From Idiomarina tyrosinivorans (lineage in GTDB: Bacteria > Pseudomonadota > Gammaproteobacteria > Enterobacterales > Alteromonadaceae): DNA of 64,000 bases. The stretch spans positions 62,001-126,000 of the forward strand of contig NZ_PIQH01000001.1 in the NCBI RefSeq assembly GCF_003987475.1, in the 5' to 3' direction. The position numbers and the translations under genes were made by a program. Below are positions 1 to 11,056 of this stretch, one piece after another (positions within the stretch are counted from its first letter, which is position 1; each line of letters starts with the position of its first letter). The notes beneath the pieces are model-generated. The model saw only the letters and a list, made by a program, of their open reading frames with translations. It had not been told where the DNA came from and did not search any database.

Positions 1-142
1 TGGGGGTGTGAGCGTGGGTTTTGACCACACCATGCTGGGCGAACGGGTTGAGTACGATGCGGCAACGGATACCTTAACCATTCACGGTACGCCGCCAAAT
101 TTGCGTGATCAATTACGCCGCTATTTCGGTATAGATAGTTAA
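1..142 (+). CDS. C-terminal end of an unrecognised protein (5' end outside window)
   Basis: An open frame enters from the left edge, with its first complete codon at position 2, and ends at a TAA at 140-142, giving the last 46 residues. The tail reads like a compact soluble domain (...[15 protein letters not shown]... ...[13 protein letters not shown]). I do not recognise the family from this fragment. It converges on cspD and shares the bidirectional terminator at 171-203. The missing upstream sequence would settle its identity. Confidence 0.6.
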   Translation, partial: GGVSVGFDHTMLGERVEYDAATDTLTIHGTPPNLRDQLRRYFGIDS

Positions 143-170
143 CAGTAAGAAAAGAGTGGTAGGGGATAAA

Positions 171-203
171 CAAAAGCCACCGGCAGATGCGCGGTGGCTT
201 TTG
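171..203. terminator. Bidirectional intrinsic terminator
   Basis: A perfect 11-bp stem (171-181 with 193-203) has A residues on one side and T residues on the other, so it can terminate transcription from either direction. It separates the partial gene on the left from the converging cspD gene. Confidence 0.75.
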
Positions 204-212
204 TTAAAAGGC

Positions 213-428
213 TTACTTGTCGGCCGCTGAGGGAACGATGTTTGCTGCGTGCAAACCTTTAGGACCCTCTTGCAGTTCAAATTCGACAGCTTGACCCGCT
301 TTCAGGGTGCGGTAGCCTTCCATTTCAATGGTGGAGTAATGCGCGAAGATATCGCCCTCACGTTCTTCGCTTTCGATAAAGCCGAAGCCTTTCGAATTGT
401 TAAACCATTTGACTTTACCGGTAGCCAT
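213..428 (-). CDS. cspD: Cold-shock-domain protein CspD
   Basis: This 71-residue single-domain cold-shock protein has both RNA-binding motifs, KGFGFI (RNP1) and DIFAHYS (RNP2), on an OB fold. CspD proteins bind single-stranded nucleic acid and in E. coli accumulate in stationary phase, where they inhibit replication. The assignment as CspD rather than another Csp rests on position: it is divergent from clpS-clpA exactly as in E. coli. A purine-rich ribosome site (AAGGAAGT) precedes the ATG. It ends at the shared terminator to its left. Confidence 0.9.
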   Translation of the reverse strand: MATGKVKWFNNSKGFGFIESEEREGDIFAHYSTIEMEGYRTLKAGQAVEFELQEGPKGLHAANIVPSAADK

Positions 429-674
429 ACTTCTACTTCCTTCTTTCTACAAATAGTGATCTTTTTTATTGTATGGTGAGACGACACACTGGCATTGTGT
501 AAGCAGAACGCTTGAAAAAGTGCCAGTGAAACACCATGTTTTACTCTAGGTGAGTTCAGTTATTAGTCAAGTATTTTGCGCGAAAAATATGCAGATTTGT
601 TAATCAAAAAATAACATCTTCCCTTACAGACGCGTAAGAAAATAACGACTATAGTGATAATAGGTTGTTAATTA

Positions 675-983
675 ATGAGTAATTTTGAGCATCAGCATGA
701 CAGCGACGTGCAGGAGAAAAAGGAACTCAAGCCGCCGTCCATGTACAAAGTACTATTGAACAATGACGATTACACCCCGATGGATTTCGTTATTGAAGTG
801 CTGATGAAATTCTTTCGGATGGATCAGGAACGCGCCACGGAAACCATGTTGCAGGTGCATTATAAAGGAAAGGCTGTATGCGGCGTTTATTCTGCGGAAG
901 TCGCCGAAACTAAAGTGGTACAAGTAAATCAGTATGCACGCGAAAACCAACACCCCTTGCTCTGCACTATGGAGCAGGCGTAA
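675..983 (+). CDS. clpS: ATP-dependent Clp protease adaptor ClpS
   Basis: A 102-residue adaptor that binds N-degron substrates (proteins with destabilising N-terminal residues) and delivers them to ClpAP. The core shows the family pattern: [25 protein letters not shown] with the NDD/T substrate pocket and a conserved HxxG region ([10 protein letters not shown]). It lies 33 nt upstream of clpA, its partner, and is probably co-transcribed with it. The ribosome site is weak. The 246-nt gap to cspD must hold both divergent promoters; I saw no convincing sigma-70 pair there. Confidence 0.95.
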   Translation: MSNFEHQHDSDVQEKKELKPPSMYKVLLNNDDYTPMDFVIEVLMKFFRMDQERATETMLQVHYKGKAVCGVYSAEVAETKVVQVNQYARENQHPLLCTMEQA

Positions 984-1016
984 GGTGGTAATCAGTGGTA
1001 CTGGAAGGAGCGGTCT

Positions 1017-3290
1017 ATGCTAAACAAAGCGCTAGAAATCACCCTCAACGATGCTTTTAAATTGGCACGCGAGCGCCGTCATGAGCTGATGACGGTTGAA
1101 CATTTATTGGTAGCGTTACTCGAGAACCCTGATGCTGCAGAGGCTCTGCGTGCGTGTGGGGCGAATTTCGCGCAATTGAAAGAAGAGTTACTGAGTTATA
1201 TCGACCGCAGCACTCCGCAATTTGATGCCGACGAAGAAGCCGGCGACACCCAACCGACCTTAGGTTTCCAACGGGTGCTTCAGCGCGCGGTTTTCCACGT
1301 GCAATCTTCAGGTAATGCGGAAGTCACTGGCGCCAATGTGTTAGTGGCGATTTTCAGTGAACAAGAATCGCAAGCAGTGTATCTGCTGAACAAGCACGAT
1401 ATAACGCGCTTAGATGTGGTGAATTTTATCTCCCATGGTATTTCCCGTATGGAAGACGGTGCGGAAGGCGCGGAAGAGCCTGCCGCGGAAGAAGCCGAAG
1501 CCAGCCAACAAGCGGAAGAGCAAAGTTACCTAAAACGTTTTTGCACCAACCTCAATGTGCAAGCACAAGAGGGTAAAATTGACCCATTGATTGGTCGCGA
1601 TGTTGAATTGGAACGTTGTATTCAGATCCTTTGTCGGCGTCGCAAAAATAACCCACTGTTCGTGGGAGAAGCGGGTGTAGGTAAAACGGCAATTGCCGAA
1701 GGCTTGGCATACCGCATTGTTAAAGGCGAAGTGCCAGAGATTATTGCTGATGCCACGATCTTCTCATTAGATATGGGCGGATTATTAGCGGGCACTAAAT
1801 ACCGCGGTGATTTTGAAAAACGCTTTAAACAGTTGTTGCGTGAATTGCGTGAGCAAGACGATGCCATTTTGTTTATTGACGAAATTCACACCATTATCGG
1901 TGCGGGAGCGGCGAGTGGCGGGGTACTGGATGCCTCAAACTTACTGAAACCGCTACTTTCTAGCGGCGAATTAAAGTGTATTGGCTCTACCACTTACAAC
2001 GAATACAAAAACATCTTCGAGAAAGATCGGGCGTTGGTGCGCCGCTTCCAGAAGATCGACGTGGTGGAACCGAGTGTGGAAGACACCACTAAAATCTTAT
2101 TAGGACTGAAAGATCGTTACGAAAGCCACCACGGTATTCGTTATACCCAGCCTGCCATTAAAGCGGCGGCTGAGTTGGCGGCGAAATATATCAACGAACG
2201 CCATTTGCCGGATAAAGCGATCGATGTTTTGGACGAGGCAGGGGCTTCACAACGCTTGTTGCCGCAGTCCAAACGCCGCAAAACCGTGGGCGTTTCTGAT
2301 ATCGAAGCGATTATCTCCAAAATCGCCCGGATTCCGGAGCAATCGGTGTCGCGGACTGACCATCAGATCCTGAAGCAATTGGATCGCAATCTTAAAATGG
2401 TGGTATTTGGTCAAGACGAAGCAATCGATAAGCTCACTTCGGCGATTCGCCTGTCGCGTTCTGGCTTGGCGAATGAGAATAAACCGGTCGGTTCGTTCCT
2501 TTTTGCCGGTCCTACCGGTGTGGGGAAAACCGAGGTCACACAGCAATTGGCGAAAGCCATGGGTATTGAGCTGGTGCGCTTCGATATGTCGGAATACATG
2601 GAGCGGCATGCAGTCAGCCGGTTGATCGGCGCGCCTCCGGGCTACGTTGGGTTTGACCAAGGCGGCTTGTTAACCGATGCAGTGATTAAGAATCCTCACT
2701 GTGTGTTGTTACTCGACGAGCTGGAAAAAGCCCACAGCGATATTTTCAACGTCTTGTTGCAAGTAATGGATAACGGCACGTTAACCGACAACAATGGTCG
2801 TAAAGCGGACTTCCGTAACGTGATTATTGTAATGACCACGAACGCCGGTGTGCGGGAGACGGTTCGTAAGTCTATTGGCTTTAAACAGCAAGATCACAGT
2901 CACGATGCCTTGGCTGAAATCAATAACATCTTTACCCCGGAATTCCGTAACCGTTTAGATGGTATTGTTTGGTTCAACCATTTGTCACCAGAAGTGTTAA
3001 GCCAAGTAGTCGACAAGTTTATTTGCGAACTACAAGCGCAACTCGATCGCAAAGGTGTGTCGCTTGAGTTAGACAAAAAAGCGCACGACTGGCTGGCCGA
3101 GAAAGGCTATGACAAACAGATGGGCGCACGGCCAATGTCACGGGTTATTCAAGAACACCTGAAAAAGCCGCTGGCAAACGAAATTCTGTTTGGCCGCTTA
3201 GCCCGTGGTGGCAACGTGAAGGTCAGTTGTAACAAAGACGGCGAGCTTGCGTTTAGTTACGACAGTACCAATGAGGCCGTTGAATCTTAA
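1017..3290 (+). CDS. clpA: ATP-dependent Clp protease ATP-binding subunit ClpA
   Basis: A 757-residue AAA+ unfoldase matching the usual ClpA length. The N-domain occupies roughly residues 1-145, followed by an acidic, alanine/glutamate-rich linker. Two ATPase modules have Walker A motifs GEAGVGKT (217-224) and GPTGVGKT (498-505). It unfolds substrates and feeds them into ClpP in the cytoplasm, with ClpS encoded immediately upstream. A strong site (GGAAGGAG) precedes the ATG. Transcription ends at the hairpin just downstream, which infA shares from the other side. Confidence 0.97.
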   Translation: MLNKALEITLNDAFKLARERRHELMTVEHLLVALLENPDAAEALRACGANFAQLKEELLSYIDRSTPQFDADEEAGDTQPTLGFQRVLQRAVFHVQSSGNAEVTGANVLVAIFSEQESQAVYLLNKHDITRLDVVNFISHGISRMEDGAEGAEEPAAEEAEASQQAEEQSYLKRFCTNLNVQAQEGKIDPLIGRDVELERCIQILCRRRKNNPLFVGEAGVGKTAIAEGLAYRIVKGEVPEIIADATIFSLDMGGLLAGTKYRGDFEKRFKQLLRELREQDDAILFIDEIHTIIGAGAASGGVLDASNLLKPLLSSGELKCIGSTTYNEYKNIFEKDRALVRRFQKIDVVEPSVEDTTKILLGLKDRYESHHGIRYTQPAIKAAAELAAKYINERHLPDKAIDVLDEAGASQRLLPQSKRRKTVGVSDIEAIISKIARIPEQSVSRTDHQILKQLDRNLKMVVFGQDEAIDKLTSAIRLSRSGLANENKPVGSFLFAGPTGVGKTEVTQQLAKAMGIELVRFDMSEYMERHAVSRLIGAPPGYVGFDQGGLLTDAVIKNPHCVLLLDELEKAHSDIFNVLLQVMDNGTLTDNNGRKADFRNVIIVMTTNAGVRETVRKSIGFKQQDHSHDALAEINNIFTPEFRNRLDGIVWFNHLSPEVLSQVVDKFICELQAQLDRKGVSLELDKKAHDWLAEKGYDKQMGARPMSRVIQEHLKKPLANEILFGRLARGGNVKVSCNKDGELAFSYDSTNEAVES

Positions 3291-3307
3291 GCCCAAGCTA
3301 CAGCCAC

Positions 3308-3337
3308 AAAAAACCCGGCTACGAAGCCGGGTTTTTT
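3308..3337. terminator. Bidirectional intrinsic terminator between clpA and infA
   Basis: A 13-bp stem (3308-3320 with 3325-3337) built from an A-run, ACCCGGCT and its complement, with a 4-nt loop. T-runs are present on both strands, so it can end both clpA and the converging infA transcript. Confidence 0.85.
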
Positions 3338-3358
3338 TATGCGCGTTAGGTTAGCAAC

Positions 3359-3577
<219 letters not shown>

Positions 3578-3613
3578 TCAAGTCCTCTGAAGTTGCTTCT
3601 GTTAAGTAATAAA

Positions 3614-4330
3614 TCAAGTTGCGGTGGATTTTACCGCTTTTTGCCACTGATTGCCAATTAGCCGTTCGTAGGGGGCAAATTGGGTTTTGTAATTCATCTT
3701 CGAACAAGCGTCTATTTGGTAACCCAAATACAGGTAGCCTTTGTTATCTTGCTTGGCAAGTCGCCACTGTTCAAGAATTGCGAATATGCCTAGCGAACGT
3801 TTTTCCGCGCTCGGCTCAAAAAAAGAATATACCGCAGAGTAGGCGTCAGGTAGGCGGTCGGCAATGCTGACGAGCAATAAACGGCCGTTGTTATCGCGCC
3901 ATTCCAACATTAACGGCGCTAACCAATCGCACGAGATCCAGCGCCAAAACGCCTCAGGATCGGGCGGGTACATTGCGCCATCAGCGTGGCGCTGCTCGAT
4001 AAAACGGCAGAATAGCTCACTGTGCTCGGCGGTGGGTTCGCTAAAAGCTAGCGCGATTAAGTCGTTATTCTTTTTAATGATTCGACGGAAGCGCCGCGAC
4101 GGGGAGAAATCTTGCACCAATACTCGAATTGATTGGCAGGCATTACAGGCATCGCAGTAAGGCCGGTAAAGGTCATTATGGCTGCGGCGAAAACCTTGCG
4201 AAACCAGACGGTGATAACTGGCTATAGAGGACGGGTGCTCCGCGTCTGGCACAGCCACAAGCAGGCGCTCCTGTTGCTCGTCTAAATAACCGCAGGTTTT
4301 GTTTTGGGTCAGACCAAATTGCATTGCCAC
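3614..4330 (-). CDS. bpt: Aspartate/glutamate leucyltransferase (bacterial N-end rule)
   Basis: A protein of 236-238 residues of the Bpt/ATE family. It moves leucine from Leu-tRNA to N-terminal Asp or Glu, creating substrates for ClpS-ClpAP, whose genes lie close by. The paired cysteines of the N-terminal half (CGYL... and YCDACNAC) and the C-terminal YLGYQI and KMNYKTQFAPYE motifs are typical. Translation can start at GTG 4330 or, six bases later, ATG 4324; both are coupled to the end of aat, whose TGA lies 2 nt upstream of the GTG. bpt and aat therefore look like a translationally linked N-degron pair. Confidence 0.95.
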   Translation of the reverse strand: MAMQFGLTQNKTCGYLDEQQERLLVAVPDAEHPSSIASYHRLVSQGFRRSHNDLYRPYCDACNACQSIRVLVQDFSPSRRFRRIIKKNNDLIALAFSEPTAEHSELFCRFIEQRHADGAMYPPDPEAFWRWISCDWLAPLMLEWRDNNGRLLLVSIADRLPDAYSAVYSFFEPSAEKRSLGIFAILEQWRLAKQDNKGYLYLGYQIDACSKMNYKTQFAPYERLIGNQWQKAVKSTAT

Positions 4331-4332
4331 AA

Positions 4333-5052
4333 TCAGCGCTCCTGTTCACGCCCGAACAGCGGTATTTCGCCCGCTTTCCACGTGCTTTCTGCAACGCGTT
4401 GTTGCTCTGCTAAATGTAGCAAATAAAGGAACCTTTCGCGCGGTATTGATTGCGCGCCTAAAGAGGTTAAGTGAGCATTACCCACTTGGCAGTCGATGAA
4501 CTGCCCGCCGGCCTGGTGGAAGTGTTCGGCAAAGCTCGCCAATGCGACTTTTGACGCATTGGTGGCTAAATGGAACATACTTTCACCACAAAACGCTTGG
4601 CCCACGGCAACGCCATATAAACCGCCCACTAGGGTATCGCCGTCCCAGACTTCAACAGAGTGGGCGTGGCCACGTTGGTGCAAGTTGGTATAAGCCGCGA
4701 GCATTTCTTCGGTAATCCATGTGCCTTCCTGTTCTGCCCGCACGTCGCCACAATAGCGAATCACTTGTTCGAAACAGTGGTTAATGGTGATGGTCCAGCG
4801 ACTTTTGCGACAAAACTTTCGTAAGCTGCGGCTAACATGAATTTTATCGGGGAAGAATAGGGTACGAGGATTGGGCGACCACCACAATATTGGGTCGTCT
4901 TCACCGTACCAAGGGAAGATACCTTGGCGATAGGCGGCCATGAGTCTGGCCGCCGATAAATCGCCACCCACCGCCAGTAAGCCGTTTGGCTCGTGTAAAG
5001 CCATGGCGGGCGGTGGAAATACCAGCGAATCGTTAGCGAGTTGAACGATCAC
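4333..5052 (-). CDS. aat: Leucyl/phenylalanyl-tRNA-protein transferase
   Basis: A 239-residue transferase that adds Leu or Phe to proteins with N-terminal Lys or Arg, making N-degrons for ClpS-ClpAP. Diagnostic stretches are GLLAVGGDLS, YRQGIFPWY, WWSPNPR, EVWDGDTLVGGLYG and FCGESMFH. It lies 11 nt downstream of trxB and 2 nt upstream of bpt, so it is almost certainly co-transcribed with both. In E. coli, cydC and cydD separate aat from trxB; here nothing does. Confidence 0.97.
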   Translation of the reverse strand: MIVQLANDSLVFPPPAMALHEPNGLLAVGGDLSAARLMAAYRQGIFPWYGEDDPILWWSPNPRTLFFPDKIHVSRSLRKFCRKSRWTITINHCFEQVIRYCGDVRAEQEGTWITEEMLAAYTNLHQRGHAHSVEVWDGDTLVGGLYGVAVGQAFCGESMFHLATNASKVALASFAEHFHQAGGQFIDCQVGNAHLTSLGAQSIPRERFLYLLHLAEQQRVAESTWKAGEIPLFGREQER

Positions 5053-5063
5053 TGGTAGACACG

Positions 5064-6056
<993 letters not shown>

Positions 6057-6107
6057 CTAGGTATGGGGATTGATTGTAGGGATTGCAAGGGGCTGGCACA
6101 AGAGCAA

Positions 6108-6136
6108 ATAAAAAAGCCCGCCAAGTTTGGCGGGCT
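6108..6136 (-). terminator. Intrinsic terminator downstream of ald
   Basis: A 9-bp GC-rich stem (6115-6123 with 6128-6136) is followed on the minus strand by a T-rich run. It ends the ald message before trxB. Confidence 0.8.
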
Positions 6137-6153
6137 GTTTCGTTAAAGCGTGA

Positions 6154-7287
6154 TTACAGGTCTGCTTTAATCGCGTCAGTTGGGTCTTGGTAATCCAAGC
6201 CTAATTCTTCGCCGAGGTCGTCATGCACGGCTTTATAAGTGATTTTACCTTTGTGCATGTTCAAACCGTTCAACAAATGCTTGTCGTCTAACATCGCTTT
6301 CAAGCCTTTGTTTGCCAGCGCAATGCCTTGTGGCAGGGTGGCATTGTTCAACGCAATCGTTGATGTCCGCGCGACACCGCCTGGCATGTTGGCGACGCAG
6401 TAGTGCACAACGTCATCAACCACGTAAACCGGATCTTGGTGCGTTGTGGCCTTAGAGGTTGCAAAACAGCCGCCTTGGTCAATGGCTACGTCTACTAATA
6501 CTGAGCCAGGTTTCATGTTTTTGATGTTTTCACGGGTAAGCAGTTTTGGTGCCGCTGCACCTGGAATCAGCACGGCGCCAACCACTAGGTCTGCTTCACG
6601 TGAGTACTTATCGATGGCATCTACGGTCGAGAAGATGGTCGTGACACGGCCACCAAAAATATCGTCCAGCTCGCGTAAACGCGGCAATGAACGGTCCAGA
6701 ATGGTCACTTCTGCGCCCATACCTAGCGCCATTTTAGCTGCGTTGGTGCCGACTACGCCGCCACCAATAATCAATACTTTGCCCGGTGCTACGCCAGGAA
6801 CACCGCCCAATAGGGTTCCGCTACCACCGTGCGCTTTTTCTAAGTAATGCGCACCCGCTTGGATAGACATACGGCCAGCGACTTCGCTCATTGGTGCCAA
6901 CAGCGGTAGGGCGTTACGGTTGTCGGTAACGGTCTCGTAAGCAATGGCTGTTACGCCAGACTCGCCCAATAATTTGGTTTGCGTTGGGTCTGGGGCCAAG
7001 TGCAAGAAGGTGTATAGAATTTGGCCTTCACGAAGCATTTTGCATTCGTTTGGCTGTGGTTCTTTCACTTTAACGATCATGTCGGCGCGCGCAAAAATCT
7101 CTTCGGCGCTGTCAATGATTTCTGCACCCGCTTGTTGGTAATCTTCGTTGGTAAAACCGATGGCTGCGCCACCGTTGTTTTCGACGATAACCTGATGCCC
7201 ATTTGCCACATACTCACGCACTGCAGCAGGGGTTAAACCAATACGATACTCGTGATTTTTAATTTCTTTAGGTACACCAATTAACAT
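6154..7287 (-). CDS. ald: Alanine dehydrogenase (NAD+)
   Basis: A 377-residue enzyme converting L-alanine to pyruvate and ammonia with NAD+. The expected substrate residues are present at R15, K75 and H96, and the Rossmann motif [10 protein letters not shown] is intact. It is divergent from lrp across a 133-nt gap and is followed by its own terminator, so it forms a single-gene unit. The pairing with lrp suggests alanine- or leucine-responsive control, an inference from position. It would supply pyruvate in a cell that imports alanine (see the AGCS symporter at 41.3 kb). Confidence 0.97.
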   Translation of the reverse strand: MLIGVPKEIKNHEYRIGLTPAAVREYVANGHQVIVENNGGAAIGFTNEDYQQAGAEIIDSAEEIFARADMIVKVKEPQPNECKMLREGQILYTFLHLAPDPTQTKLLGESGVTAIAYETVTDNRNALPLLAPMSEVAGRMSIQAGAHYLEKAHGGSGTLLGGVPGVAPGKVLIIGGGVVGTNAAKMALGMGAEVTILDRSLPRLRELDDIFGGRVTTIFSTVDAIDKYSREADLVVGAVLIPGAAAPKLLTRENIKNMKPGSVLVDVAIDQGGCFATSKATTHQDPVYVVDDVVHYCVANMPGGVARTSTIALNNATLPQGIALANKGLKAMLDDKHLLNGLNMHKGKITYKAVHDDLGEELGLDYQDPTDAIKADL

Positions 7288-7420
7288 CTTCTGGCCCTAT
7301 TGGTTGAGACGTGAAAAATTGGTGCAGATTATAGACTGTAACTGATAAGTGTTTCGTACTTTTTTTACACTATTTTTTCGTGCTATATTTTGCATTACTG
7401 TGAACTTATAGTGAAAAATA

Positions 7421-7912
7421 ATGTTTAACGCAGAAGAACCCGTAAAAATCACTATTGACAGGATCGACCGTAAGATCCTTCGCTCATTGCAAGATGACGG
7501 ACGCCTGTCGAACGTCGCATTAGCCCGTAAAGTGGGGCTCAGCGCCACGGCATGTTTAGAGCGCGTGCGTAAACTCGAAAAAGAAGGCATTATTGAGAGC
7601 TACCATGCGCGAATTAATCCAGCAAAGCTGGGTGCAAACCTTATGGTGTTTGTCGAGATCACCCTAACGCGGACGTCGCCCGACTCGTTTGAAGAGTTTA
7701 GCCAAGCGGCGCGAGATACCGACGAAATACTCGAGTGCCATTTGGTTGCGGGGGATTTTGATTTCCTAATTAAAGCGCGAGTGCCTGATATGCCAGCGTA
7801 TCGTAAGCTGCTAGGGGAAACCCTGCTAATGATGCCTGGAGTGAACGAATCACGCACTTATGTGGTCATGGAAGAGGTAAAACAAGAAAATAAAGTCCTA
7901 ATAAAGGGCTAA
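7421..7912 (+). CDS. lrp: Leucine-responsive regulatory protein Lrp
   Basis: A 163-residue Lrp/AsnC regulator. The N-terminal helix-turn-helix (IDRKILRSLQDDGRLS..., with ATACLERVRKLEKEG) precedes a ligand-binding RAM domain. The length and its place just upstream of ftsK match the global regulator Lrp rather than a specialised AsnC paralogue. The ATG has almost no ribosome site. The intergenic region toward ald is A/T-rich and probably holds autoregulatory sites, but I could not define one with confidence. Confidence 0.93.
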   Translation: MFNAEEPVKITIDRIDRKILRSLQDDGRLSNVALARKVGLSATACLERVRKLEKEGIIESYHARINPAKLGANLMVFVEITLTRTSPDSFEEFSQAARDTDEILECHLVAGDFDFLIKARVPDMPAYRKLLGETLLMMPGVNESRTYVVMEEVKQENKVLIKG

Positions 7913-7969
7913 CATGGCGAACAACATTCGATACAATAGTTTCAGGACAAAGGGACAGGCGACTCAGAT

Positions 7970-10396
7970 ATGACAGGTGTACAGCGTGTATTAGAAGCAG
8001 GACTTATTTTATTTGGCGCTCTCGCCGTGTTCTTGCTGCTGTCGTTGTTAAGTTTTAACCCCGCAGATCCCAGTTGGTCACAAACGGGTTATGAAGGGCA
8101 AATCCACAACGCTGGTGGTGCTATTGGCGCATGGTTTGCCGACGTATTGTTGTTTGCCTTTGGCTTTGTCGCGTACTTGATTCCATTTGTGCTCATTGGC
8201 ATGGGCTACCTATTATTCCGCCAGCCGCACCGGTTACTGGAACTGGATTATTTGGCCGTAAGCCTGCGGTTAATCGGCGCCTTACTAGCGATCATCGGCG
8301 CGACCGCGCTCTCGTCGATTAACTTTGACGATATTTATTATTTTTCTGCCGGTGGCGTACTAGGCGATGTCATGGCGGATGCCTTACTGCCATATTTCAA
8401 TTTCCTTGGCACCACCTTGTTATTGTTAACCTTCTTCTGTACTGGGCTAACGCTCGTTACCGGCATCAGTTGGCTGACGGTTGCAGACAAGTTAGGCGAA
8501 TACGCTATTACCGGGACCCTGTGGGTGGTGGAAAAAGTGAAGCCACTCATCCAACGCCAGAGCCGCAAACAAGACGCTGAAGAAGAAGGTGAACTCGACG
8601 ACGACCCATTAATAGTGAGTGCCGATGAACGGGGCCGTGCCGATGAACCGTCGATTGATGTCAGTGGCCTGTTAGGTGGCCCAAGCGCTGAGGCAGCGGA
8701 TGATCTGCCCAGCATTGTGGCTACGGATGATGGCGACGAGGAACCGCCTTTCGAGATGGATCATAAGCCTGCGCCAAACGAAGCAGCGCCGCGCTTTAGC
8801 AAACAAGCAGCGGAAAACCATCGTGCGGTGGTTAGAAAATCCACCGATACAGATGACGATGATGATGAGGACGATAATGACAGCGCAGCAGAGGAGCCAA
8901 TAACGCCTTTTCCGTCGCTTGAGCTGCTTGACCGTCCAAACCGTAAAGAAAACCCGATTACGCCAGAAGAGTTGGAACAAGTTTCACGCACCGTCGAAAA
9001 CGTGTTGAAAGACTTCGGCGTGGATGTCACCGTAGCCAACGTACAGCCAGGTCCAGTGATCACGCGCTTTGAGTTGGACTTGGCGCCAGGCGTAAAAGTC
9101 TCAAAAATCTCTAACTTGGCGAAAGATATTGCCCGGACACTCTCTGCGGTTGCCGTGCGTGTGGTAGAAGTGATTCCTGGCAAGTCGTACGTGGGCTTAG
9201 AGTTGCCGAATAAGCATCGGGAAATTGTCCAACTCAGCGAGGTACTGAGTTGTGAGAACTTCCAGAATAGCCCATCACCATTAACCATGGTGCTGGGTAA
9301 AAACATTGCCGGCGCGCCGGTTATTGTCGATTTAGCCAAAATGCCGCACTTGCTGGTGGCAGGTACTACCGGCTCGGGCAAATCCGTGGGTGTGAACGTC
9401 ATGATCTTGAGCTTGCTGTACAAGAGCTCGCCGGAAGATGTGCGTTTGATCATGATCGACCCGAAAATGCTCGAATTGAGTGTGTATGAGGGCATTCCGC
9501 ACTTACTGACCGAAGTGGTTACCGATATGAAAGACGCCGCCAACGCCTTGCGCTGGTGTGTAGGCGAGATGGAACGTCGTTACAAATTAATGTCATCGCT
9601 CGGGGTACGGAACTTAAAAGGTTATAACGCCAAGATTAAAGCGGCTGAAGAAGCCGGCGAACCGCTTCGCGACCCATTATGGAAACCCGGCGATTCAATG
9701 GACGAATATCCGCCATACCTAGAAAAGCTGCCGAATATTGTGGTCGTAATCGATGAATTTGCCGACATGATGATGATTGTTGGCAAGAAAGTCGAAGAAT
9801 TGATTGCGCGGATTGCGCAAAAGGCACGGGCGGCAGGTATTCACTTAATTTTAGCGACCCAACGACCTTCGGTGGATGTGATCACCGGATTGATTAAAGC
9901 CAATATTCCAACCCGGATTGCGTTCCAAGTGTCGTCCAAGGTCGATTCAAGAACCATTCTCGACCAACCGGGTGCAGACCAACTGTTGGGGCAGGGCGAT
10001 ATGCTCTATTTGCCGCCGGGTAGCGGTTCGCCAGTGCGGGTGCATGGGGCGTTCGTGGATGATCATGAAGTGCATAACGTGGTCGCTGATTGGAAAAAAC
10101 GTGGTCGGCCGAATTACTTAGATGAAATTCTTTCTGGCGATATGTCAGAAGAGCAGTTATTGCCGGGTGAACAGCAAGAAGGCGACGATGGTGAGACGGA
10201 CCCGGTTTATGATGAGGCTGTAGCGTTTGTGACCGAAACACAGAAAGTGTCGGTATCGAGTGTACAGCGCAAATTCCGCATTGGCTATAACCGTGCCGCA
10301 CGGATTGTCGAACAAATGGAAATGAGCGGTGTCGTATCTAGAGCTGGCAATAATGGTCAGCGCGATGTGTTAGCGCCGAAAGCACCGAGGGATTAA
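7970..10396 (+). CDS. ftsK: DNA translocase FtsK
   Basis: An 808-residue septal DNA pump. The N-terminal third is a multi-pass membrane domain (about four hydrophobic segments within residues 1-175). A linker of about 150 residues follows, much shorter than in E. coli and strongly acidic (a D/E run near residue 300). The motor domain has Walker A GTTGSGKS at 465-472. The C-terminal gamma domain reads [21 protein letters not shown] and should recognise KOPS and activate XerD. It helps resolve and segregate chromosome termini at the division septum. Confidence 0.97.
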   Translation: MTGVQRVLEAGLILFGALAVFLLLSLLSFNPADPSWSQTGYEGQIHNAGGAIGAWFADVLLFAFGFVAYLIPFVLIGMGYLLFRQPHRLLELDYLAVSLRLIGALLAIIGATALSSINFDDIYYFSAGGVLGDVMADALLPYFNFLGTTLLLLTFFCTGLTLVTGISWLTVADKLGEYAITGTLWVVEKVKPLIQRQSRKQDAEEEGELDDDPLIVSADERGRADEPSIDVSGLLGGPSAEAADDLPSIVATDDGDEEPPFEMDHKPAPNEAAPRFSKQAAENHRAVVRKSTDTDDDDDEDDNDSAAEEPITPFPSLELLDRPNRKENPITPEELEQVSRTVENVLKDFGVDVTVANVQPGPVITRFELDLAPGVKVSKISNLAKDIARTLSAVAVRVVEVIPGKSYVGLELPNKHREIVQLSEVLSCENFQNSPSPLTMVLGKNIAGAPVIVDLAKMPHLLVAGTTGSGKSVGVNVMILSLLYKSSPEDVRLIMIDPKMLELSVYEGIPHLLTEVVTDMKDAANALRWCVGEMERRYKLMSSLGVRNLKGYNAKIKAAEEAGEPLRDPLWKPGDSMDEYPPYLEKLPNIVVVIDEFADMMMIVGKKVEELIARIAQKARAAGIHLILATQRPSVDVITGLIKANIPTRIAFQVSSKVDSRTILDQPGADQLLGQGDMLYLPPGSGSPVRVHGAFVDDHEVHNVVADWKKRGRPNYLDEILSGDMSEEQLLPGEQQEGDDGETDPVYDEAVAFVTETQKVSVSSVQRKFRIGYNRAARIVEQMEMSGVVSRAGNNGQRDVLAPKAPRD

Positions 10397-10399
10397 TCA

Positions 10400-11056
10400 A
10401 TGAAGGTAAGTGGTATGAAGCTTGGTGGAATTAAACGTGGTGTACTAGCGCTGGTGTGCGTGGCGTCCAGTGCGGCGGCGGTCGCGCAAGATGTTGGTGC
10501 GACGTTGCGTGAAAAACTGGCGCCGATGCAAACCCTACAAGCGCAGTTTCAGCAAACCGTGACCGATCAGCAAGACGAATTGGTGCAGCGCTTGAACGGT
10601 ACACTCATGTTAAAGCGTCCAAACCTGATGCGCTGGGAAACCGAAGCGCCGGATGAATCGTTGATGGTAGCAGACGGTGACGCTGTCTGGTACTTCAATC
10701 CTTTTGTTGAGCAGGTCTCGGTTTACGACCAAGGTGATGCGGTCGCGCAAAGCCCTTTATTGCTCTTGCTAAAAGGGGAACCGCAAAGCTGGGCAAACTA
10801 CCGTGTGAGCCAACAGGGCCAAAGTTATACCGTAGAACCAAAAGCAGCGAATTCACAGGCCACATTAGAACTGGTATTTAGCCAGTCAGGACAGTTAAAA
10901 GATATTTATTTGCATGAGCCTGAGGGGCAAATGACCCACTTAGCGTTGTCTGATGTGCGGATGAATCAACCGATTGCGGCGAGCCAATTTCAGTTCACCC
11001 CGCCTGAGGGTGTGGCGGTAGACGATCAACGCCAAGCCAAGGCGCGCCGTGAGTAA
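10400..11056 (+). CDS. lolA: Outer-membrane lipoprotein carrier protein LolA
   Basis: A 218-residue periplasmic chaperone that carries lipoproteins from LolCDE to LolB. A signal peptide ends at AVA-QD near residue 30. The mature part shows ANFVQ-like start (LQAQFQQTV), RPNLMRWE and [19 protein letters not shown], all typical of LolA. It starts 3 nt after ftsK; GAGGG in the ftsK end supports ATG 10400, with ATG 10415 as the alternative. Its last codons overlap the rarA start. Confidence 0.96.
   Translation: MKVSGMKLGGIKRGVLALVCVASSAAAVAQDVGATLREKLAPMQTLQAQFQQTVTDQQDELVQRLNGTLMLKRPNLMRWETEAPDESLMVADGDAVWYFNPFVEQVSVYDQGDAVAQSPLLLLLKGEPQSWANYRVSQQGQSYTVEPKAANSQATLELVFSQSGQLKDIYLHEPEGQMTHLALSDVRMNQPIAASQFQFTPPEGVAVDDQRQAKARRE

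Noticed and set aside
8840-8890. GAT/GAC repeat run in ftsK
   Set aside because: It encodes the acidic linker and is in frame; such low-complexity linkers are common in FtsK.
8761-9543. A 260-codon open frame on the minus strand inside ftsK
   Set aside because: It lies opposite a well-supported motor domain and its translation is low-complexity (long runs of serine) with no family resemblance.
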